A stretch of DNA of 15,095 bases. Origin: Verrucomicrobiota bacterium. Its GTDB lineage: Bacteria > Verrucomicrobiota > Verrucomicrobiia > Verrucomicrobiales > Akkermansiaceae. The position numbers were made by a program, and so were the translations under genes. Each line of letters begins with the position of its first letter. Position 1 is the first letter of the stretch. A model generated the notes under the pieces. That model saw only the letters and a list, made by a program, of their open reading frames with translations, did no database searches and was not told where the DNA came from. The stretch spans positions 1 to 15,095 of the forward strand of contig JAPLUJ010000426.1 of NCBI GenBank assembly GCA_026397695.1, given 5' to 3'. Positions 6,906-15,095 of this stretch are shown piece by piece.

Positions 6906-7397
6906 TCAGTCAACATGGCCGGAGGCTTTGCCCGGGGCGGTGGCCGGCGTGCCCGGAGAGGCTGCCGGGCGGCCGGTGAGGATGGCCGCAATGCGCGCCC
7001 ACGGCACAATCTTGTAGTTGCTCGGCGAATCACCTGCACCGTCGTGCGCGATGAACACGCCTTGCGAGAGTGCCCGCCGAGGTCATGGTCAGCCACAATG
7101 CCCTCGATTTCGCAGCCCTTTTCGCTGATCTGCCACGACTGGCCAGCCAGGCCGAAGCGTTCGCCGACCACCTGGCTGGCACCTCGGCCGTCTGGATTGA
7201 ATCGCAACTCGAACTGCGCCACGCGCCCCTGTTTGCAAGTGGCTGGTGCGGACGCAGTGGGCGGGTGCCTGCCGCTGGATTGGCGATTTCCAGAGTCTCG
7301 CGGAAAATCCGCGCATCCTTCCAGACGGGATGCGGAGCAGGCGGAGGCCGATTCAGGCACATTCAGACTGAAATCGCACAGCCTGCATGACTGCCTC
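6906..7397 (-). pseudogene. Decayed gene of unknown family, broken by several frame changes
   Basis: Consecutive minus-strand blocks each look like normal coding sequence but lie in different frames. They are 'CDFSLNVPESASA' (near 7370), 'HPVWKDARIFRETLEIAN' (near 7330-7275), 'GRVAQFELRFNPDGRGA' through 'FGLAGQSWQISEKGCEIEG' to 'IVADHDLGG' (about 7225-7072), then 'QGVFIAHDGAGDSPSNYKIV' and 'PWARIAAILTGRPAASPG', ending at TGA 6906-6908. One clear shift is near 7071. Codon choice in each block resembles the neighbouring genes. Joined, they would give roughly 155-165 residues with a Pro/Ala-rich C-terminus. I do not recognise the family. The 5' end may begin at ATG near 7390, overlapping the start of the opposite gene. 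Sequencing errors are an alternative, but at least three separate shifts in one short gene favour real decay. Confidence 0.55.
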
Positions 7398-7935
7398 CAC
7401 CTCGATGTCAGTATTCCACCAGTGGCTGCTTGCCGCTCCGGCAGGCAAGGCTTCGGCTTGCGCCATCATGTTGCATTGTGATGACTCCTTGCCCTGCACG
7501 CATTTGATCCGGGACATCGCCGATTACCTCAACGAATACGATGACGACGGCGACGGGCGCTGGCTGCCGGCCACCCCGGACTTGGTGGAAAAAATCGCGC
7601 GGGATGAGAATCACCGGCGCTTGCTGGGCATGTCGCGGATCGGCACCGGGCACGCTGGAGATCCCCAGGCCGGATATCGGGAAACCCTAACGGGTCTAAA
7701 CCAGCGCGGCCACGTGGTGTTTCGTTCGCCCGGGGTATCCTACGAGGAGCCGGACCTCGCCAACACCTTCCATGCGGGAGTCGGCCTCCCGCACGAAATC
7801 CCGGGCGAATGCCATTTAATTCTGAATTCCGCGCTCATGGATCATAAATGCATTGCTCATATCATCGGAGATGTTTTTCTGGAGTGGTTCCACTGCGAAA
7901 CGCACCGCAGCACCCCGATCCATGAAATCCGCTGA
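7387..7935 (+). CDS. Unrecognised protein, 182 residues, upstream of the cbb3 oxidase operon
   Basis: The frame runs from ATG 7387 to TGA 7933-7935; ATG 7405 is an alternative start that would avoid overlap with the decayed gene on the other strand. The product is soluble-looking with no signal peptide or membrane helix. It is rich in His, Asp and Cys, with an acidic stretch 'YLNEYDDDGDGRWLPATPDL' near residues 51-70. The C-terminal third contains 'ANTFHAGVGLPHEIPGECHL' and then 'ILNSALMDHKCIAHIIGDVF'. The several conserved-looking His/Cys residues could bind metal, but no known motif is met. It lies 72 bases before the small membrane protein of the oxidase operon on the same strand and could be its first gene or an independent unit. 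Codon use is normal, so it is probably expressed, though no family can be named. Confidence 0.6.
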   Translation: MTASTSMSVFHQWLLAAPAGKASACAIMLHCDDSLPCTHLIRDIADYLNEYDDDGDGRWLPATPDLVEKIARDENHRRLLGMSRIGTGHAGDPQAGYRETLTGLNQRGHVVFRSPGVSYEEPDLANTFHAGVGLPHEIPGECHLILNSALMDHKCIAHIIGDVFLEWFHCETHRSTPIHEIR

Positions 7936-8007
7936 TGTTTGTATGACGATTCAGAATGCAGGCCCAGGCTGCCGCCCGGCATCCTGTGGGTTGCCGCAAT
8001 TCCGCCC

Positions 8008-8189
8008 ATGAATGTCTTGGCTCTTACCATCCTGGTGTCCTCCTGCCTTGCCGGCTTGTTCATCGTGTGCTTTGCGGTGGAGATCCACCGTGCCCGGCGC
8101 ACCAGCCCGGAAAGGGATTCGTTCCTGCCCTTGGATCCTGCAACGCCTCGCGTGACCCGGCCGCCGGACTCTAACACAACCCAACCTCC

Positions 8190-8193
<4 letters not shown>
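8008..8193 (+). CDS. Small single-span membrane protein, first gene of the cbb3 oxidase operon
   Basis: From ATG 8008 the product has 61 residues. It consists of one membrane helix (about residues 3-24, 'LALTILVSSCLAGLFIVCFA'), a basic segment 'EIHRARR', and a Pro/Thr-rich tail. Its TGA stop overlaps the ATG of the fused oxidase gene (ATGA, 8190-8193), which implies translational coupling. Size, topology and position recall CcoS-type maturation proteins or small oxidase subunits, but the acidic CcoS tail motif is absent, so no symbol is given. The frame extends upstream to ATG 7939, but starting at 8008 places the helix at the N-terminus, as expected for such proteins. Confidence 0.6.
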
Positions 8194-10652
<2,459 letters not shown>

Positions 10653-10674
10653 CTCTAACTGTCCAACCACCGCC

Positions 10675-10917
10675 ATGTTTCAACGTGTGATAGTCGAAGA
10701 TTGGGCTCTCAACCTGCCGGTTTTTTCGTTGGTTTTTTTCGCCGGGCTATTCGTACTGTTGAGTGTTCGCGCGCTGCGTCTGGGCGCGGCCGAACGCAAG
10801 TACCTCGCATCCCTGCCACTGGAGGAACAGCCTGCAGGCGGGGAGAGCGATGGCGAACATGGCACCATCGGCACAGCCGCCAACAGGCATCGCCAAAAGC
10901 ACAACCCGCAACCCTGA
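10675..10917 (+). CDS. ccoQ: CcoQ/FixQ-like small subunit of the cbb3 oxidase
   Basis: ATG 10675, 22 bases after the ccoNO stop, encodes 80 residues with one membrane helix ('LPVFSLVFFAGLFVLLSVRA', about residues 14-33) and a charged tail 'RLGAAERKYLASLPLEEQ'. Sequence similarity to classical CcoQ is weak. The call rests on size, single helix and position between ccoO and ccoP, where ccoQ normally sits. CcoQ helps to stabilise the complex. The frame is also open upstream through the end of ccoNO, but the membrane helix and operon spacing favour this start. No Shine-Dalgarno is seen (CCACCGCC precedes ATG). Confidence 0.7.
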   Translation: MFQRVIVEDWALNLPVFSLVFFAGLFVLLSVRALRLGAAERKYLASLPLEEQPAGGESDGEHGTIGTAANRHRQKHNPQP

Positions 10918-10924
10918 TCCTGCG

Positions 10925-11578
10925 ATGAACCAACAACCCAAGCGCGGTGATTTCGCAAAAGAAAAAGGTGAGATTGTCCTCCGCGAGCACGAATACGACG
11001 GCATCCAGGAATACGATCAGAAACTGCCGAACTGGTGGCTGTTCACGTTTTACGGAGCCATCGTCTGGTTCGTCGTCCTGTGGGTGCTGTACTATCAGAC
11101 GAACCTGTTCCAGGACTCCCACGAGCTGGTGAAGGAACAAATCGCCGCAATACAAAAGGCTAAATCCGCCGAACTAGAAAAAACCCTGGCCACCTTGAAC
11201 GACGCGAAACTTGTCCACGAATGGGCCACCAACCCGCAAGTGGTTGCCGCCGGTGAAGCGACTTTCCTCACCAATTGCGTGCCGTGCCATGGTGCCGATC
11301 TCAGTGCCACCATCACCGTAGGCACTATCAAGGCACCACTGCCCGGACTGCCCCTCAACGACCACCAATGGAAATTCGGTGGCAAGCCGATGCGTATCTT
11401 CCAATTGATCAACGAAGGCTCGCCACCCGAAAGCACCGGTAACAACGGTGCCAAGATGCAGGTCTGGGGTCAAACACTCAGTCCCAAACAGATCGCCGAA
11501 GTGGTCGCCTATATCATCTCGAAAATCCCGGAGGACTTCAAGGACATCCCCGCTTCCGGTCTTACGGAAGTTCCCTGA
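10925..11578 (+). CDS. ccoP: cbb3-type cytochrome c oxidase subunit III (CcoP), one-heme form
   Basis: ATG 10925 encodes 217 residues and lies 7 bases after the ccoQ-like stop. The N-terminus has the FixP_N signature 'HEYDGIQEYDQKLPNWW' followed by one membrane helix (about residues 37-57, 'LFTFYGAIVWFVVLWVLYYQ'). A helical linker leads to a single periplasmic cytochrome c domain with C118-V-P-C-H122 and a probable axial Met, M178 ('AKMQVWGQTLSP'). Classical CcoP carries two such hemes in about 290-310 residues; here only one CxxCH exists and the protein is correspondingly shorter. It would take electrons from soluble or membrane-bound cytochrome c and pass them to CcoO. The stop is TGA followed at once by TAA. 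The last 17 bases overlap the 3' end of a convergent gene remnant. Confidence 0.9.
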   Translation: MNQQPKRGDFAKEKGEIVLREHEYDGIQEYDQKLPNWWLFTFYGAIVWFVVLWVLYYQTNLFQDSHELVKEQIAAIQKAKSAELEKTLATLNDAKLVHEWATNPQVVAAGEATFLTNCVPCHGADLSATITVGTIKAPLPGLPLNDHQWKFGGKPMRIFQLINEGSPPESTGNNGAKMQVWGQTLSPKQIAEVVAYIISKIPEDFKDIPASGLTEVP

Positions 11579-11817
11579 TAAAGATATTGCGGAACCACAG
11601 GGTGTTGCCGTGGTTCTGCAATTCTATCTGGCCGGTCGGAAAGATCGGCCGCCTGCGGTCCCAGTAGTTTTCCAGCGTGACGTTGTCCACGACGAGTTGG
11701 TCGTTCAGCTGCACTGTCACCTTGGCGCCCACCATCCTGATGTGAAATGTATTCCACTCGCCAAGCGGCTTGTCGGCGCAGACGGTCGGATTACGCGGGT
11801 TTTGCTGGTTGTTATAA
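11562..11817 (-). pseudogene. 3' remnant of a DUF1080 (3-keto-disaccharide hydrolase-like) gene
   Basis: The minus strand encodes the C-terminal 80-odd residues of a DUF1080 protein in one frame, including 'KPLGEWNTFHIRMVGAKVTV', 'LVVDNVTLENYWDRRRPIFP' and 'TGQIELQNHGNTLWFRNIFI', ending RELP at TAA 11562-11564. These are the typical closing strands of the LamG-like jelly roll of this family, which acts on glycans and 3-keto sugars and is often secreted. No start codon or N-terminal half exists. At about 11818 the similarity stops exactly where the left inverted repeat of the insertion sequence begins, and the missing part does not reappear beyond the element's right end (13366). The remnant overlaps the last 17 bases of ccoP, so the original gene was convergent with the oxidase operon. 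Confidence 0.8.
11586..11622 (+). terminator. Likely terminator hairpin of the cbb3 operon
   Basis: Eight bases after the ccoP stop, ATTGCGGAACCAC (11586-11598) pairs with GTGGTTCTGCAAT (11610-11622) over 13 bp with a single G-T pair and an 11-base loop. The following bases (TCTATCT) are only moderately T-rich, so termination efficiency is uncertain. On the minus strand the same bases encode the 'LQNHG...LWFRN' part of a DUF1080 remnant, so the symmetry may arise from protein-coding sequence. Confidence 0.45.
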
Positions 11818-11846
11818 GCCTCTTCCGCAGAAACTGTGGGTGGTTT
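11818..11846 (+). repeat. Left terminal inverted repeat of the ISL3-like element
   Basis: It starts GCCTCTTCCGCAG and ends CTGTGGGTGGTTT. It matches the reverse complement of 13337-13365 at 25 of 29 positions, with 13 identical bases at the inner end. Confidence 0.75.
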
Positions 11847-11894
11847 AGTGCTCTAACGGGTGTTTGGAGGTGAAGGTTTCGAGGCTGATGGAGC

Positions 11895-12036
11895 GGGAAT
11901 TCTTAAACTCTTCAGAAAGTTGTCCACAACGAGCCGCTTTAAGAATGGGATTTATCTCGTCGGAGAAGCGGCTCGTTGTGGGCAACTTTCTGTCGGGCCG
12001 GTCTGGAGACCGGTCCGACATCGGAAATTCTTAAAA
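11895..12036. repeat. Nested REP-like hairpin cluster inside the IS
   Basis: Two large inverted repeats adjoin. The first has 27-base arms at 11913-11939 and 11966-11992, with a single mismatch and a 26-base loop. The second, 11991-12020, is a 14-bp stem with one G-T pair that closes around GG. The motif ATTCTTAAA flanks the whole at 11899 and 12027, and its reverse complement TTTAAGAAT sits in the first loop at 11938. The symmetry is typical of REP/REPIN-type elements or of a small non-autonomous mobile element. No coding role is apparent. Confidence 0.7.
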
Positions 12037-12102
12037 GCATTGTGATGACGGGCAGCCTCGGCAAGTCTTCTTGGTCAAAACAAAACAACCACGACGCCCG
12101 CC

Positions 12103-13362
12103 ATCACGCTCAAGACCCTACTCAGCATTGTTCACCCGATCAAGTCCTTTGTTTACCAAAAGGTCGGACTGGTCCGCGGAAAACTCGGTTTAGTCATCGA
12201 AGTCCAGATCGTCCCCCGCCAAAACGCCAAGCCCGTCTGCTCAAACTGCCGCTGCAAGGGATCCGCCTACGATCACATGCCAAACCAGCGCACCTTTGAC
12301 TTCGTTCCCCTCTGGAACATCCCCGTGCGCTTGCGCTATTGCATGCGCCGCGTCGATTGCAAAACCTGCGGCGTCACTGTCGAACAGATTCCCTGGGCCG
12401 AAGGCAAGCACCAGAGCACCAACGCATTTCGTCTCTTTCTCTCCCGGTGGGCCAAGCATCTCAGTTGGAAACAGACCGCGAAACAGTTCCACACCTCATG
12501 GGACACCGTGTTCCGCAGCGTCGACTGGGTGGTGAAATACGGACTTATCCACCGTTGCATGGATGGCATCACGGCCATCGGAATCGACGAAGTAGCATAC
12601 ACCCTTGGTCACCATTACATGACCCTGATATATCAAATCAATGACGGCTCAAGACGCCTCATCGGCATTGTCAGGGACCGTAGGGAAAGCTCCCTGACAG
12701 AATGGTTCAACACCTTGGGACCTGAACGCTGCGCCGCCATCACCATCGTCTGCTCGGACATGTGGAAACCCTATCTCAACGTCGTCAAACAAATGCTCCC
12801 CCTGGCTTTGAACATCCTGGATCGCTTCCACATCGTGAAAAAACTCAATGAAGCCGTGGATGAAACCCGCCGCCAGGAAGCCAAGAGACTCCACGACCAA
12901 GGCTACGATCCAATCCTCAACAAATCGCGCTACTGCTTTCTGAAGCGACCGGAAAATCTCACCATGGGACAGAGGACCCGGCTCGACGACATGCTCGCCT
13001 ATGATCTCAAGACCGTAAGGGCGTACGGCCTCAAGGAAGCCTTTGACGTGTTCTGGAAATACACCAGTCCGCGCCACGCCAGGGAATACTTGAAAAACTG
13101 GTGTAGCAAGACGATGCGCAGCCGAATCGAACCACTCAAAAAGTTCGTCAAAACCCTGCGCAAGCACGAGGAACTGCTCATGAACTATTTTGAAGCCAAA
13201 AAACTCTACAACAGCGGCATGGTGGAAGGGTTCAATTTGAAGGTAGGGCTAACGATCCGCAAAGCCTTTGGATTCAGGAACTTCTGCCATTTGCAAACCG
13301 CCCTATATCACCAGTTAGGCTACCTTCCAGAACCCAAAACCACCCACAGATTTTGCGGATGA
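12103..13362 (+). CDS. ISL3 family transposase (start codon abnormal)
   Basis: The frame encodes about 419 residues counted from codon 12103, the usual ISL3 transposase size. The N-terminal zinc ribbon has C46/C49 ('PVCSNC') and C86/C89 ('VDCKTCG'). The DDE catalytic residues fit D162 ('AIGIDEVAY'), D219 ('VCSDMWKPY') and E375 ('GMVEGFNLKVG'). An insertion domain lies between the second D and the E. It would cut and paste its own element using the flanking inverted repeats. The protein similarity begins near 'LKTLLSIVHPIKSFVYQKVG', yet the codon expected to be the start is ATC (12103), and there is no in-frame ATG, GTG or TTG between the upstream stop TGA 12046-12048 and ATG 12277. Starting at 12277 would lose the first Cys pair. 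The gene may therefore be inactive, or may use a non-standard start. The stop lies inside the right inverted repeat. Confidence 0.85.
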   Translation: MTLKTLLSIVHPIKSFVYQKVGLVRGKLGLVIEVQIVPRQNAKPVCSNCRCKGSAYDHMPNQRTFDFVPLWNIPVRLRYCMRRVDCKTCGVTVEQIPWAEGKHQSTNAFRLFLSRWAKHLSWKQTAKQFHTSWDTVFRSVDWVVKYGLIHRCMDGITAIGIDEVAYTLGHHYMTLIYQINDGSRRLIGIVRDRRESSLTEWFNTLGPERCAAITIVCSDMWKPYLNVVKQMLPLALNILDRFHIVKKLNEAVDETRRQEAKRLHDQGYDPILNKSRYCFLKRPENLTMGQRTRLDDMLAYDLKTVRAYGLKEAFDVFWKYTSPRHAREYLKNWCSKTMRSRIEPLKKFVKTLRKHEELLMNYFEAKKLYNSGMVEGFNLKVGLTIRKAFGFRNFCHLQTALYHQLGYLPEPKTTHRFCG

Positions 13363-13365
13363 GCC
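13337..13365 (-). repeat. Right terminal inverted repeat of the ISL3-like element
   Basis: Read on the minus strand it starts GGCTCATCCGCAA and ends CTGTGGGTGGTTT, matching 11818-11846 at 25 of 29 positions. It contains the transposase stop codon. Confidence 0.75.
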
Positions 13366-13402
13366 ACGTGGTCGAAACCACAACCACCAACCATCACTTC
13401 TC

Positions 13403-13437
13403 TGACTCATGACTCATGACTCATGACCAATGACTAA
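13403..13437. repeat. 7-bp tandem repeat (TGACTCA), five units
   Basis: Three exact TGACTCA units are followed by TGACCAA and TGACTAA. The run ends 11 bases before the ATG of the secreted-protein gene. It also creates repeated TCATGA palindromes and stop codons in all plus frames. It could bind a regulator or be a neutral slippage tract. Confidence 0.8.
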
Positions 13438-13448
13438 CCAACAACATT

Positions 13449-15017
13449 ATGAAAACACAGAACATCATCCAACCTCTAAGAAATCATCTCAAACCCCTCG
13501 CCCTCGCGGTCACTGCGGGGGTGTTGCTAATGTCGCACACGCCCGCCGTAGCGGACATCACGCTCACGGATACCGGAACCGTCTGGTGGGCCAACTCCAG
13601 TAACGCCACGATCATTAACTCCTTTACCGCCAATGCCTCGGCCAACGTCCTTGTCGTTAGCGTTAGCTTGCGAACTACTGTCCAGCTCAACAGTGGTAAC
13701 GCCCCCGTCGTCACCTACGACGGGGTACCCCTGACTGTTGCCGCAAGTGCGTTAGGCTTCAACGCCAACTATATCAGCACGGGTATTTATTACATGTTCA
13801 ATCCGCCTACGGCATCCGCCAAGGATCTGACGGTAAGTTTCCCTGCGGGCGGCAATTTGAGTTACGCTGTCGATGCTTATACGCTTGGAGGAGTTGACAC
13901 CAGCAAACAGCCGGAGTTGTTCCCGGGTTGGACTGCGACCACGCTTGCAGTTTCAGGCTCCAATCCTACATCCGTTAGCGTCACGCTGAGCAACCTTATT
14001 TCAGGCTCTTGGGTGGCGTCCTCTGCAGGCTTCCGCAATACGAACAGTACTAATTCCTTTTCCTCCTCCGTCACCAGTGGCAGCTTTGGTGTGCTCAACA
14101 CCAGCGGCCCTGTCGGTCCCATTGGCTTCATCAGCACTGGCAACCTCTGGGCACAAAGGACCTCGGACACTATCGGTGCCGGCGCGCTGGTCGAGAATGT
14201 CACATCCCCGAGCGTGACCGTCGAGCACACGGGGGGCGCTGTAGGTGCCCTCTTCAACGTCGCGGGAGTAGCTTTTGCGCCGCTGGTAGGTCCCGGCTAC
14301 ACCATCAGCGGTACGATCAGCACCTATGACGCACCAACAGGGCTTCCGGACGGCGCTCTCGTTGAACTGAAGGTGGGTGGTATTGTGCACGCCCAAAAGA
14401 CCGTCCCCAGTGGGGGAGCCTATTCGTTCACGGTCCCGGTCGGGACCTACACCATCCGGGCCAGCAAGTCTCCGTATCTCCCGATCGAGTCGTCAGCCAT
14501 CAGCATCACCACCGCGAACGTCACGCAGGATCTCACTCTGCCCCAAGACACCATCTCGCCCGTGTGGGCCAGTGGTTGGCCCAAGGCCACCGACGTCGGC
14601 TCCACAGGCTTCTCAGCCCGCGTTACGACCGATGAGATCGGCACCGCCTATTACGTTGTGGTTGCCAATAATGACCCCGCCCCCACCTCTGCCCAGGTGG
14701 AAGCCGGCCAGAACAACAGCGGTGGTGCCGCCCTCAAGTCCGGCAGCATCAGCATTACAGCAGCCAATACCGAATTCTCCGCCGCCGTCACCGGCCTCGC
14801 CCAAATCAGCTTCTTCGATGCTTACTTCGTCGCCAAAGACGCCGCCGGCAACCTGCAACTCCTCCCGGTCAAAGTCGATATCGCCACTCTCCAAAATCTC
14901 TACACCGAGAGCTTCGTCGGCGGCACACACAACCAGCAGCTTAGCCTCTCTCCCGTCGGGTGGGAAGCGAATTATATCGTCCAGATCCAGATTGCTAGTG
15001 TTCTGTCGCAGAAATAA
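13449..15017 (+). CDS. Large secreted protein with carboxypeptidase-regulatory-like and FN3-like domains, C-terminus probably truncated
   Basis: ATG 13449 encodes 522 residues. A signal peptide is clear ('LALAVTAGVLLMSHTPAVAD', cleavage near residue 35). Residues about 36-280 form a Ser/Thr/Gly/Asn-rich beta-sandwich-like region without a recognised catalytic motif. Residues about 284-365 resemble a carboxypeptidase regulatory-like domain ('YTISGTISTYDAPTGLPDGA', 'GAYSFTVPVGTYTIRASK'). Residues about 367-486 resemble an FN3-like repeat beginning 'DTISPVWASGWPKATDVGST'. Then 'YTESFVGGTHNQQLSLSPVG' looks like the start of another extracellular domain, but the frame ends 30 residues later with 'IVQIQIASVLSQK', which fits no domain and leaves no PEP-CTERM or type IX-like sorting tail. 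The gene was therefore probably cut near 14976 by an insertion or deletion. It lies 83 bases after the IS, with no Shine-Dalgarno. The role may be adhesion or carbohydrate binding; this is a guess from architecture. Confidence 0.75.
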   Translation: MKTQNIIQPLRNHLKPLALAVTAGVLLMSHTPAVADITLTDTGTVWWANSSNATIINSFTANASANVLVVSVSLRTTVQLNSGNAPVVTYDGVPLTVAASALGFNANYISTGIYYMFNPPTASAKDLTVSFPAGGNLSYAVDAYTLGGVDTSKQPELFPGWTATTLAVSGSNPTSVSVTLSNLISGSWVASSAGFRNTNSTNSFSSSVTSGSFGVLNTSGPVGPIGFISTGNLWAQRTSDTIGAGALVENVTSPSVTVEHTGGAVGALFNVAGVAFAPLVGPGYTISGTISTYDAPTGLPDGALVELKVGGIVHAQKTVPSGGAYSFTVPVGTYTIRASKSPYLPIESSAISITTANVTQDLTLPQDTISPVWASGWPKATDVGSTGFSARVTTDEIGTAYYVVVANNDPAPTSAQVEAGQNNSGGAALKSGSISITAANTEFSAAVTGLAQISFFDAYFVAKDAAGNLQLLPVKVDIATLQNLYTESFVGGTHNQQLSLSPVGWEANYIVQIQIASVLSQK

Positions 15018-15095
15018 CTATTCATTTATGCCACCTTGCGTTTCTTGCGGTTCGTGCAGCCAGGGCTGATTTCTTCAAGCCGTTTCCGACACTTC

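Larger units (their letters stand above)
11818..13365 (+). mobile_element. ISL3-like insertion sequence
   Basis: A transposase of the ISL3 family is bracketed by terminal inverted repeats of 29 bp that match at 25 positions (11818-11846 and 13337-13365), giving an element of about 1548 bp. The right repeat overlaps the transposase stop codon, as is usual in compact IS. No 8-bp target duplication is seen: flanks TGTTATAA (left) and ACGTGGTC (right) differ. The DUF1080 gene is cut at the left end only. This suggests either old insertion followed by deletion or recombination between copies. The segment 11847-12102, between the left repeat and the transposase, is unusually long and contains a nested hairpin array. 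Confidence 0.75.

Noticed and set aside
6840..7481. Plus-strand frame of 213 residues across the decayed gene
   Set aside because: Codon bias and natural protein blocks are on the minus strand; the plus frame is Arg/Ala-rich and has no recognisable motif.
14377..15069. Pro/Ser-rich plus-strand frame ending 'MPPCVSCGSCSQG'
   Set aside because: It overlaps the secreted-protein gene in another frame and shows the low-complexity composition of a shifted frame.

Overview
The window looks like a piece of a Gram-negative-type bacterial chromosome of moderately high GC, most plausibly from the Verrucomicrobiota. That placement is an inference. It rests on a fused CcoN-CcoO cytochrome oxidase gene with a one-heme CcoP, a 3-keto-disaccharide hydrolase (DUF1080) remnant, large secreted proteins, and scarce Shine-Dalgarno sequences. 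No rRNA or other phylogenetic marker is present to confirm it.

Layout. Positions 1-6728 are read from the minus strand. From right to left they hold a tRNA-Arg(CCU), a family-1-like glycosyltransferase, a DUF3300 gene with a Gly/Val repeat tail and an apparent one-base frameshift, a DUF2950 gene directly behind it, and the N-terminal 612 residues of a membrane sensor (dCache-HAMP-GAF-start of PAS) that leaves the window at base 1. Positions 6906-7397 (minus) are a decayed gene broken by several frame changes. From 7387 the plus strand is used: an unrecognised 182-residue protein, then a compact cbb3-type cytochrome c oxidase operon (small membrane protein, fused ccoNO, ccoQ-like, one-heme ccoP; 8008-11578).

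The operon ends against the 3' remnant of a convergent DUF1080 gene. That remnant is cut at about 11818 by an ISL3-like insertion sequence (11818-13365) with 29-bp imperfect terminal inverted repeats. Between its left terminus and the transposase sits a nested set of long hairpins, and the transposase has no normal start codon where family alignment would place it. A 7-bp tandem repeat follows, then a secreted repeat-domain protein (13449-15017) whose last dozen residues look foreign, as if the gene was cut near 14976.

Function. The oxidase genes together encode a terminal O2-reducing complex of the cytoplasmic membrane. The DUF3300/DUF2950 pair probably encodes a two-protein envelope system of unknown role. 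The right third has been repeatedly damaged: two gene remnants, one IS, REP-like hairpins and one truncated secreted protein.

I found no clear new defence or biosynthetic system. The points most worth a second look are the repeat-associated frameshift in the DUF3300 gene, the hairpin cluster inside the IS, the unidentified 182-residue protein beside the oxidase operon, and the decayed gene opposite it.
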